Positions 31,755 to 39,886 of a DNA stretch of 44,195 nucleotides are shown here, piece after piece. The stretch is taken from NCBI GenBank assembly GCA_030560485.1, contig JAKTTS010000065.1:1-44195 (forward strand), given 5' to 3'. The position numbers and the translations under genes were made by a program. The notes below the pieces were generated by a model, which had not been told where the DNA came from, did no database searches, and saw nothing but the letters and a program-made list of their open reading frames with translations. How positions within the stretch are numbered: position 1 is the first letter of the stretch; the number at the start of each line of letters is the position of its first letter. Source of the DNA: Ascoidea tarda (nom. inval.). Taxonomy: Eukaryota > Ascomycota > Saccharomycetes > Ascoideales > Ascoideaceae.

Positions 31755-31848
31755 GTACGTATTGTCTGTTCTAGCAATTTATTACTATTTTTGTCCTATT
31801 GCTTTCTAGGTAGATTTGATCCAAGCTAATACTCTATCTTAATCACAG
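31755..31848 (+). other. 94-nt intron after the sixth codon of GPI3
   Basis: The donor GTACGT is at 31755-31760, a CTAAT branch-like site at 31826-31830, and the acceptor ACAG ends at 31848. Splicing joins MSYNIA to MVSDFF, matching the N-terminus of yeast Spt14 (MGFNIAML...). The S. cerevisiae gene is also known to have an intron. Confidence 0.85.
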
Positions 31849-32449
31849 AATGGTGTCTGATTTCTTTTACCCACAAATGGGTGGTGTGGAACTTCATATT
31901 TATCATCTTTCGCAGCAACTTATACAGTTGGGCCACTCAGTCGTTATCATCACTCACGATTACAAGTCGAGAATTGGTATACGATATCTAACCAATGGAC
32001 TAAAAGTATATTATGTTCCATTTTTCATTTTGTTTCGAGAATCGACTTTCCCAACTGTTTTTAGTGCTTTTCCAATCTTGCGAAACATATTTATAAGAGA
32101 AAATATCAACTTGGTTCATGGCCATGGTTCATTAAGCTCCTTGTGTCATGAAGCCATTTTTCACGCGAGAACGATGGGGATTAAAGCTGTTTTCACCGAC
32201 CATTCATTGTTTGGTTTTGCTGATATTGGTTCGATTTTAGCTAATAAAGCCTTGAAATTCACTTTAAAGGATATCAACAGAGTGATTTGTGTGTCTCATA
32301 CTTGTAAGGAAAATACTGTACTAAGAGCGTAAATCAATCCCAATATAGTTTATGTTATTCCCAACGCTGTAATATCACAAGATTTTAGACCTGATTTATC
32401 GAAAATGAATCGAAAATTAAAGCAAAATATTAAACAAATGACTAACACT

Positions 32450-32452
<3 letters not shown>

Positions 32453-32496
<44 letters not shown>

Positions 32497-32512
32497 CAAT
32501 GACAATGACAAT
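32453..32512. repeat. AAT trinucleotide run (14 units) followed by three GACAAT units, in GPI3
   Basis: Fourteen perfect AAT units at 32453-32494 code for poly-Asn in the linker between the two Rossmann halves of the enzyme. They are followed by a GACAAT hexamer repeat coding for Asp-Asn. Both keep the frame. Confidence 0.95.
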
Positions 32513-33350
32513 GATAACCACAACATTGAAATTGAAATTGAATATATAACTATTGTTGTCATATAAAGATTATTTCAAAATAAAGGTGCTGATTTATTAG
32601 TTAAAATTATCCCAATTATATGCTCAAAAAATTCAAAAGTTCGGTTTTTAATAGCAGGTGATGGCCCAAAATTTATTGATTTAGTTCAAATGATTGAAAT
32701 GAATAGATTACAGGAAAGAGTGGAATTAATTGGCGAGATTCGTCATGAACAAGTTAGAGATGTTATGTGTAAAGGGGATATTTATCTTCATGCTTCCTTA
32801 ACTGAAGCATTCGGTACTGTATTAGTTGAGGCTGCATCATGCAATTTGCTAGTAGTGACAACAAGAGTTGGTGGTATTCCAGAAGTTTTACCAAACTATA
32901 TGACAGTTTTTGCTAATCCCTCGGTAAATTCATTAGTTGAAAACTGTTTAATTGCTATTGAAATGATTGATTTAAAAAAAATTGATACATCGGTATTTCA
33001 TGATGAAATCAAGAAAATGTATGATTGGACAGATGTCGCAAGAAGAACTGAGTTGGTTTATAATTCAATTCGAGAGAATGAAGTCAAAAAACCTTTATAT
33101 ATAAAATTTCAAATCTTTTATAACTCAGGTTTATGGGCAGGTAAATTATATCTTTTATGTGTTGTTGTTGATATTTTTATTTTATTTTTCTTAAATATTT
33201 TTTATCCAGTGCAAAATATTGATAGAGTTCGAAAATGGCCCAAAAAAAAAGGTGAAAAGCCCAAATTAGCTTGAAACAACAACAAAAAAAAAAGTGTGTG
33301 TGTAAAAAAAGTATTTAATAGTCTATACATTAAAATATCATCATTTATCA

Positions 33351-34667
33351 TCATTTATCATCATCTGAATCGGAATAAATCTCGGGATCAGATTCTTCAT
33401 CATTTTTCTTTGAAAAGTTGTTTTCAATATTAGCAGAAAGATATTTGCCGTTAGATTCCAATATAACATTATGTCCGACAATAGAATTTTCCAAAATAAC
33501 ATTATCACCAATTATGACATTATTAAATACTAAAGAACCATTTAATCTACATTTTTTGCCAATTTGACAATTATCACCAATAATAGTTTTCTTTATAGTG
33601 GACATTTTATCAACGGTTGTATTTTGGCCCAATAGAGAATCAACTCCAATGGTGGGGGCACCCTTTTCTTTTTGTTTTTGAGCTTGAGATTGCAACTGGT
33701 TACGAATGGAAGGGTTTTTTAATAGATTTTCCTTCATTAGCCACCTATTTGATTCTAGATATAACTGTAAAGTATTTGATCTTATGAACGTTGATTGTTT
33801 TGGAAATATAAACAAGTTTATCTTTTCTAGGGGCTTTTTATGCTTCCAAGACCTTTTAGCTAAATCCTGGAAAATCGTTGTTATTGATTTTTCGTTAATT
33901 TTGTATTTCTTGACTGTGATTGAATGTTTCAAAATGTTGGCTAGTTCCAATGAGTTGAAGAAAATAAAACTGTTCAATAAGTTTTTTGACACTTGAATAT
34001 TAGGGAATCTCCATAACATTTGAGTTCTTATTTGCAAAAATTTTGAGATTTCAATTGATTCATTTGTAATCAAATCAACCAAATGAGAATCGTTCTGGTA
34101 GTAATCGTAGTCATTTATGGCATTGCTGTTGTTGATGTGATTATTTTGGGACTCGTAAAGAGTATAGTAATTTTTAAAGTTATTTGAATGAGTTGGAATA
34201 TTGGATAGACTGTTGTTATAAAAACAACACATGGATACATCCTGAGCATCTCTAATCCTGAACTGTTCAATTAAAACCTGAGCAGGCAAGTCAGTTATGA
34301 AATCACAAGGCAATATAGCAAAATCCGAATTGATTTTGTTCAAATTGATCAAGCTGGCCAAGATCTCGCCAGTCGTCTTTGCATTTATGGGAACAATATT
34401 GATTTTGTTAACAAAACTTAAGATCTGCTTGTTACGGATATTCGACTCGTAGTTATTCAAGAACTCCTGGAGCAGATCCTTCGAGGAGGCATCAACGACC
34501 AAAGATATATCTTTGAATGGAGCATTATCACACCATTCGAGAACATGCTGGACCATTGGTTTATTGAAAATGGGAAGCAAGGCCTTTGGCATACCAGAGG
34601 GATGAGCAGTGGAAAAGGGAGAGAGCTTGGCCCCTCTGCCACAAAGAACAATAGCGTGGAACTCCAT
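33351..34667 (-). CDS. GCD1: eIF2B gamma subunit
   Basis: The first ATG at 34667 opens MEFHAIVLCGRG and gives 438 residues (yeast Gcd1 is 578). The N-terminal nucleotidyltransferase-like domain shows MPKALLPIFNKPMVQHVLEW near 25-45, FAILPCDFITDLPAQVLIEQF near 125 and LQIRTQMLWRFPNIQVSK near 205. The C-terminal left-handed beta-helix repeats lie at about 340-415 (STIKKTIIGDNCQIGKKCRL, then IIGDNVILENSIVGHNVILE). With epsilon it forms the catalytic subcomplex of the eIF2 guanine-nucleotide exchange factor and mediates general control of translation. It is shorter because the long Asp/Gln-rich insert of the S. cerevisiae protein is absent. Its 3' end is only 76 bp from the end of GPI3. Confidence 0.9.
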   Translation of the reverse strand: MEFHAIVLCGRGAKLSPFSTAHPSGMPKALLPIFNKPMVQHVLEWCDNAPFKDISLVVDASSKDLLQEFLNNYESNIRNKQILSFVNKINIVPINAKTTGEILASLINLNKINSDFAILPCDFITDLPAQVLIEQFRIRDAQDVSMCCFYNNSLSNIPTHSNNFKNYYTLYESQNNHINNSNAINDYDYYQNDSHLVDLITNESIEISKFLQIRTQMLWRFPNIQVSKNLLNSFIFFNSLELANILKHSITVKKYKINEKSITTIFQDLAKRSWKHKKPLEKINLFIFPKQSTFIRSNTLQLYLESNRWLMKENLLKNPSIRNQLQSQAQKQKEKGAPTIGVDSLLGQNTTVDKMSTIKKTIIGDNCQIGKKCRLNGSLVFNNVIIGDNVILENSIVGHNVILESNGKYLSANIENNFSKKNDEESDPEIYSDSDDDK

Positions 34668-34869
34668 CTTGTATGGTTGGAAGGTGTAACAACACAATAA
34701 TCACTGGCAATAGCTTCGTGAAGAATCTGGTCTTTGTGGTGAAAAGTTTCAGTTAGTCACACGTGGGCGGGTAACTTCTCAAAAAGCGAAAAAAAAGTGG
34801 AGGATTTGGTGAGAAGCAGAGAAGAGTCAACGACTGCTAAGGAAGTGCTATCAAGAACCAGTTGTGATC
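34668..34869. promoter_or_regulatory. divergent promoter GCD1/MRPL40 with CACGTG
   Basis: The 202-bp spacer has CACGTG at 34760-34765. This is the Cbf1 core, a motif linked to respiratory and mitochondrial-ribosomal genes in some yeasts. Confidence 0.35.
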
Positions 34870-35772
34870 ATGAGTAGTTGGAGTCGTACCACCAGCAGAT
34901 TCATCAAGGACTCTACCAACCTAAAGGACAGTTACATTCGGTCACAGGAGAACTTTCTCAAAAAGTACCAGCTCGAGCACCAGAGGTCTGTGCTTCTTAA
35001 AGTCCCCGAAAAACTCAGGTTTAACGACGACTTTGCAAAGAGAAAGTATGTTCCAGGCGATAGAGTGGTTATAATCAAGGGTCCTCTCAAGGGAACTGTC
35101 ACCAAAATCGATTCTTTTGACGCAAACACCAATGGATACACTCTTGTGCATGGTCCCCAGAAAAAAATTGCAGTTCCCAAGAGTTTGTGGGTGGCAGGGC
35201 AAAAGAGTCATGTAACCCAATTCCCACAGCCTGTTACACAAGATTATATTAAGTTGATTGCTATTCGTAAAGATCCTGCCACAGGGCTGAAGACCGATGT
35301 TATTATCGATGATGTGGAATTCCGTGGCGAGTATTTTGATTCGGTATATCAACGATTTTTACCCAAGAGATATGTCAAATACAATCCACAGGCATTGATA
35401 CCCTGGCCTGAGCTAAATGTTCCAGAAGAAATTGGAGAATGGACCACATCGAGAGAAGATGCTAAGCAAAAGAGTTTTTTTATCAGCTCGATTTTTTCAA
35501 GTGGAATACCCAAGGCAGCATTGGAATCATTGAGAAATCCTTATTCCAAATACAATACAGGTGTTTATACCAATCACGATATCAGAATGTTAACACCTCC
35601 AACTATGCCATTAACTGAAACTAAGAAAAAATACCTCGAAGAGAGAGAAATGCTCAGGGCCAGAGAGAAATACGAGATCTCTCAAAAGACCAAGGACTAC
35701 ATCAACAAGAGAGTTAGTGACTACATAAAAGAGCAAAAAGAGTTTGAGGCTAATGAAAAGGGGAAAAATTGA
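34870..35772 (+). CDS. MRPL40: mitochondrial large-subunit ribosomal protein uL24m
   Basis: Starting at the ATG at 34870 the product has 300 residues, close to yeast Mrpl40 (297). It has a KOW motif near 56-80 (YVPGDRVVIIKGPLKGTVTK) typical of the L24 family, followed by the mitochondrial-specific extension with KYNPQALIPWPELNVPEE and a charged helical C-terminus. The basic, Ser/Arg-rich N-terminus (SSWSRTTSRFIK) fits a mitochondrial import signal. The protein sits at the polypeptide exit of the mitochondrial 54S subunit. A GTG two codons upstream is in frame but is an unlikely start. Confidence 0.88.
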   Translation: MSSWSRTTSRFIKDSTNLKDSYIRSQENFLKKYQLEHQRSVLLKVPEKLRFNDDFAKRKYVPGDRVVIIKGPLKGTVTKIDSFDANTNGYTLVHGPQKKIAVPKSLWVAGQKSHVTQFPQPVTQDYIKLIAIRKDPATGLKTDVIIDDVEFRGEYFDSVYQRFLPKRYVKYNPQALIPWPELNVPEEIGEWTTSREDAKQKSFFISSIFSSGIPKAALESLRNPYSKYNTGVYTNHDIRMLTPPTMPLTETKKKYLEEREMLRAREKYEISQKTKDYINKRVSDYIKEQKEFEANEKGKN

Positions 35773-37142
35773 AAATGAAAACAAGAATACCAGTGTTGAT
35801 GTGTTGATAGAAGTTGATTAATTTTTTATAGTGATATCTTGTATATACTTTATTATTGCTATTCTCATTATTCTTATTATTATTATTATTATTGCGATTC
35901 CTGTTATTACTGTTGTTTTTAAATATGTGATTAAAGTGTAGATTCATTTTGTCAATCAAAAGCACTAGATATAATTTTCTATTTAGTTTTTTTGCCAAAA
36001 ACAGAACAAAAAATACGTATGATTAATGCTAGATTGTATATAGCACTTTCTACTACAATTCAGTAGCTTGAAAGATTCAAATGCCAGTCTCTAAACAAAT
36101 TTAATGGGTATAAAGTGCAAATCTTAAATGTTGTTATTTAATACTCATTCTATTTATTTGGTCCAGGATATTTCAAAAGCCGTCTCGGCATTTCAACGGT
36201 CTTCCACCGACTTTCAACGGCTTTCAACGATTTATCACATAATCTCTCCTTTCTTTACTGGTGGACAAGGAAATTTCCTCAAGCAAGTTTTGAAAATGTT
36301 TGGAACTTCAGTCAAGTGATATGTAAAAAAGTTTGGAAAATTGAATTTGATAGCTCTAGCTTAAAATTTTTAGCCAAATGACTATGATTAATTAAATTGC
36401 TGATATTGACAATAGATATTCGCAATGTTGATCTTGTTGACAAATGTACTGAAAACAAAATACAATCTTTCAAAGTTGCAGAAAGAGCAAAAGCGACAGC
36501 TCAAATATTTGCTAATGGAGATGGGCTATTTTTGAAAATATATATATGCAAAAGATACAGGACAGAATGAAAATAGAGAGATAGATTAAATAGATGCTGA
36601 TGGAGACGTAGGATTGGATGGAGACTGTAATTTCTATCAGACGAAGAGTAACACAAACAGCATTAAATAAGAGAACTGAAATAATCAAGCGTTACCCGAC
36701 TCTTAAGGGATTACTAATCCCCTAACGATTGACTGCACTCCCCTCCAATTTCACAACACTTTTTCCTGTGCACGAGAAGGGTATTTTTCTTGTCCACCAC
36801 TGGTTGTGGTTATTATGCAAACGCTGGTTGTAATGATACATGCGTCATTGTGCATACATACGCATGCGTTTTGACAATCATAACCCGAGAGCTGTTTTTG
36901 CTTCGGAGTTGTCTCTTTGTTTATTCCAACATTGTCGGATTGAAAAATATGAAAACAAAGACACAATCCATTGTTTATTCCAGAGGTTTGTATTTGTAAT
37001 ATGATCAAGTTGAATTGGAAATTGAAAGAGGTTAAACACCACCCTTGTCAACTATTGTATCAAAATGGCCTATTGCTTACAAAGCATTTTTGTTGTAGTC
37101 GATTTCTGTGATTCTAAAATTGATGCTATTAAATCAAACAGT
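35773..37142. other. unusually long gap between two convergent genes
   Basis: MRPL40 and CSL4 both end into this 1370-bp interval, whereas other convergent gaps here are 76-583 bp. It contains an (ATT)n run near 35870-35894, repeated TTTCAACG words at 36191-36230, and the perfect inverted repeat GGGATTA-C-TAATCCC at 36707-36721. There are two CTGGTTGT copies near 36800-36830 and the palindrome ACGCATGCGT at 36860-36869. A plus-strand open stretch at about 36400-36568 reads protein-like (for example FKVAERAKATAQIFANGDG) but has no ATG-initiated gene and no family I recognise. I cannot say whether an RNA gene, a gene relic or an origin lies here. Confidence 0.5.
36191..36230. repeat. short TTTCAACG direct repeats
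   Basis: TTTCAACGG occurs at 36191-36199 and 36212-36220, with a near-copy ending in CGA at 36222-36230. A related word (TTTCAAAAGCCG) lies just upstream at 36171. The spacing is irregular, so these are dispersed short repeats rather than a clean array. Confidence 0.6.
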
Positions 37143-38147
37143 TCAGAATGGTTTGGCACATTTACGCTTCTCAGTCAATCTAGTTATTGGATCAATCATA
37201 GTTTGCCAATCTATGGGATACAACAAATTGTTGCTTCCATCAGAGGCTCTTGCAAGCACCACACCCAAATCGTTTCTTGTAGTCGATAGATAGTAATTGG
37301 ACCCATCACCTAGTGACAATACCAATGCCCTCACAATATCACCAGGCATAAAACAGTCGTTTATCTGCAATTTATCTTTATCTATTTCTCTGACATCTTG
37401 TGATCTGATTACGCCTTTGAAATTTTCGCCCAAATTCGAACTTGAAGAACTGACTGAAGCTGAAGATGCAGTGGCTAGAATCGAGGTCAATGCGCCCGAA
37501 CCACCTCCAGGAGATATTTCACCATACCCATTGCTTGCTATACCGGAATCTTTTAAAACTGTCTGCTGAAACTGATTTCCTCGTTCAACCACTAATATCT
37601 CGCAGAATGCCTGTCTTGTTGATATTTTTGAAATCTTCACTAAAACAATGTCACCCTCATGTGGCAAGTTGCTTGAAAATAAATCGAGTTTTTCACTCAA
37701 CACTTCATTGCTTATTATTGGTTTATCATCATCGTTTTTATTATCATTGCTGCTATCCTGGTCAATATCCATCGAATCTTTGTTGTTTTTACACATTACT
37801 CGGGGAATTCTATTCAACACGTTATTTTTGGGCAAAACAGATATTAGATACTTCTTGATCTGAAAGTCCACATTTTGAGTCTTGTTGGCACCAGCGTTGT
37901 CTTTATCGTATTTATTTTCGTTATTTGCTGATGGGTCGTCAACATTATCAGCAAGTGGTTGCAATCTGACCTTTCCCAATATCGTTGAGGCTACTATTGG
38001 GCTCCTTTCGTTATTCCCAATCAAAATCGAGTCGTACTTGGTGCCTGGACCAGAAATGAACTTTCTCACAGTGCTCGACTCAAATGCTTCATAAATAGGA
38101 CAGAGAGCTTGGCCAGGCACCACATAACCAGGTATTTGAATTGTCAT
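37143..38147 (-). CDS. CSL4: exosome cap subunit Csl4
   Basis: The ATG at 38147 opens MTIQIPGYVVPGQALCP, the typical Csl4 start, and gives 334 residues (yeast 292). The N-terminal domain includes KYDSILIGN and IVASTILGKV. The central S1 RNA-binding domain runs from about 175 (EGDIVLVKISKISTRQAFCEILV) through FKGVIRSQDVREIDKDK and FMPGDIVRALVLSLGDGSNYYLST near 280. The C-terminus (YPIDWQTMIDPITRLTEKRK) retains the family pattern of the zinc-ribbon end. Csl4 caps the RNA exosome in nucleus and cytoplasm and helps admit RNA for 3'-5' decay. Asn/Asp-rich and Gly/Ser-rich inserts explain the extra length. An in-frame TTG at 38189 was not used. Confidence 0.9.
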   Translation of the reverse strand: MTIQIPGYVVPGQALCPIYEAFESSTVRKFISGPGTKYDSILIGNNERSPIVASTILGKVRLQPLADNVDDPSANNENKYDKDNAGANKTQNVDFQIKKYLISVLPKNNVLNRIPRVMCKNNKDSMDIDQDSSNDNKNDDDKPIISNEVLSEKLDLFSSNLPHEGDIVLVKISKISTRQAFCEILVVERGNQFQQTVLKDSGIASNGYGEISPGGGSGALTSILATASSASVSSSSSNLGENFKGVIRSQDVREIDKDKLQINDCFMPGDIVRALVLSLGDGSNYYLSTTRNDLGVVLARASDGSNNLLYPIDWQTMIDPITRLTEKRKCAKPF

Positions 38148-38433
38148 TGTAGAAATTACAGCACCACACCACAAATAATATACGCTCAAGCACCAAAACC
38201 AGCAGCAGCAGCAATATTGATTTCAAGTCACCAATGGCTTTTATCTCACTGATCTGAACAAATCCAAGCTAAAAATTGTTTCCATCAAAATTCAGTCTTG
38301 GATTTTCGCTTCACGTGCGTGAAATCTCTTCATAATATGATTTGAAATAAAAAAAAACTTTAGATTTTTCTCTGTTGATATCAGAATAAAAAATATTAAA
38401 GACGATGAAAAGTAGCATTATTTAAGGAAATAA
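38148..38433. promoter_or_regulatory. divergent promoter CSL4/TatD with an extended CACGTG palindrome
   Basis: TTCACG-TG-CGTGAA at 38310-38323 is a perfect inverted repeat with 6-bp arms that contains CACGTG at 38312-38317. It is the most symmetrical regulatory-type element in this short spacer. Confidence 0.35.
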
Positions 38434-39669
38434 ATGATAAATATATTCAAAAGTGTTAGGAACAACTCACCTTATAGCAAGTTAAGAAGTACTGATTTAA
38501 TAAGAAAAACAATGACTACAACTAGCGATTGCGATAACAATAATGTTTATAGATCTAGATATTTTGATATTGGTGTCAACTTGACAGATAAAATGTTCAA
38601 AGGACGTTACAATGACAGGCATCATCACAGCAGTGATTTGGATGGGGTTATATATCGTGCAAAGCTATTCAATGTCAACAAGATGCTAGTCACTGGGTCT
38701 TCATTCAAGGAGAGCAAACACTGTATTGATATCTGCTCCAGATATACAAATTTATACTCAACGGTTGGTGTTCATCCATGTTCTGTCACAGAGTTTGTCC
38801 GAGATGGAGTAGATCCAGATAAACATTTGCAGAAGATTAAAGAGCTATGCATGGAGGGTAAAAAAAAGGGGATTGTAAAAGCATTTGGAGAGATAGGATT
38901 GGACTATGACAGATTATTTTTCTCATCTAAAGAACTCCAACAAGAGTATTTCAAGAAACAATTGGAGGTATCAATTGAGGTAGAATTGCCATTGTTTTTG
39001 CATCTGAGAGCATCTACGGATGATTTCATTCAAATAATCAAACCATATCTAAGTAGGATGAAGAAAAATGGAGTGATACATTCATTTACTGGTACAGAAG
39101 AAGAATTGAACAAATTTTTAGAATTGGGATTTTATATTAGTGTTAATGGATGTTCATTTAAAACTGATGAAAATTTAAAAGTTGCCTCAAAGATTCCATT
39201 GGAAAAATTGTTGATTGAGACAGATGCACCATGGTGTGAAATTAAAAGAACACATCCTAGTTATAAATATTTAACTCAATATCCAAATTTTTATTATCCT
39301 CAAGTGAAAATAATAGATGAAGAGATCAAGAACGTAGCCAATTACAATAATAATAATAATAATAAAATTAAAACTAAAGGTAGAAATAAAGAGCCAAAAA
39401 TTAGTTATCATGAATTTTTGCCATTTCCAAATATCAAAAAGGAACATTACAATAAACTTTACAATTCAGATAATTTTGAGAATGACTCTAATTTTATAGA
39501 TGAGTTTAAGTTTAAATTACCTCTTATTAAATCAAGAAATGAGCCTGTTTGTATTGGATTTGTTGCAGAAGTTATGAGTAAACTTAAGGATGTTGAGCCT
39601 AAGGAATTGATTGAAACTTGTTACTTGAATAGTTGTAAATTGTTTGAACTAGAGGAAAATGATGATTAA
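38434..39669 (+). CDS. TatD-family 3'-5' DNase (yeast Tat-D/YBL055C type)
   Basis: The 411-residue protein has the TatD metal-dependent hydrolase core: YFDIGVNLTD near 45, VGVHPCSV near 113, FGEIGLDYDR near 152, LFLHLRAS near 187-194, VIHSFTGTEEEL near 215 and LIETDAPWCEIKRTHPS near 268, with C-terminal RNEPVCIGFVAEV. Family members are exonucleases implicated in apoptotic DNA degradation and repair. The N-terminus before MTTTSD (Met27) is basic and could be a mitochondrial signal, with Met27 giving a second form, as in the yeast protein. An insert near 300-350 carries poly-Asn. The L in HLR is a CTG codon (39004-39006) at a position where related enzymes often have Ser or Cys. Confidence 0.92.
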   Translation: MINIFKSVRNNSPYSKLRSTDLIRKTMTTTSDCDNNNVYRSRYFDIGVNLTDKMFKGRYNDRHHHSSDLDGVIYRAKLFNVNKMLVTGSSFKESKHCIDICSRYTNLYSTVGVHPCSVTEFVRDGVDPDKHLQKIKELCMEGKKKGIVKAFGEIGLDYDRLFFSSKELQQEYFKKQLEVSIEVELPLFLHLRASTDDFIQIIKPYLSRMKKNGVIHSFTGTEEELNKFLELGFYISVNGCSFKTDENLKVASKIPLEKLLIETDAPWCEIKRTHPSYKYLTQYPNFYYPQVKIIDEEIKNVANYNNNNNNKIKTKGRNKEPKISYHEFLPFPNIKKEHYNKLYNSDNFENDSNFIDEFKFKLPLIKSRNEPVCIGFVAEVMSKLKDVEPKELIETCYLNSCKLFELEENDD

Positions 39670-39886
39670 ATAGATCAAAATGTATAGGTTTTTTTTACGT
39701 TTCAAAGTAATGATAGTTAATCATTATTATTATTATACAGGTTGATAGATGTTTTTTTAAATTGTTCAGATAGTTTAAGTTTAAATTTTGATTGAATTTT
39801 GAAAAATTACTTTGCAGTAATCAATTCAAAAAACAAAAGGTATTTATCTTTCTAACTGACTAATAATCAATAGAATAAATCGATAA

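Larger units (their letters stand above)
31738..33274 (+). pseudogene. GPI3: GPI3/SPT14 (PIG-A family GlcNAc transferase), reading frame interrupted by two TAA codons
   Basis: Gpi3 is the catalytic subunit of the ER enzyme that moves GlcNAc from UDP-GlcNAc to phosphatidylinositol, the first step of GPI-anchor synthesis. Exon 1 (31738-31754) encodes MSYNI plus part of Ala. Exon 2 from 31849 continues [30 protein letters not shown] and [12 protein letters not shown]. In-frame TAA codons lie at 32330 and 32564. The same frame continues with VIPNAVISQDF, an AAT-coded poly-Asn run, ITIVVI, NKGADLLVKIIP, GDGPKFIDLVQ, LHASLTEAFGTVLVEAASCN and a C-terminal hydrophobic segment, to 33274. By alignment from memory, the first stop replaces a Glu and the second the Gly of the donor-site IGRL motif. 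GPI3 is essential in known yeasts, so this is a pseudogene, a recoded gene or an assembly fault. Confidence 0.8.

Noticed and set aside
32329-32348. A 20-nt intron (GTAAAT to TAG) removing only the first GPI3 stop
   Set aside because: Too short for splicing and it would shift the downstream frame.
34668-34697. Ten-residue upstream extension of GCD1
   Set aside because: It starts at TTG; family similarity begins at the ATG at 34667.
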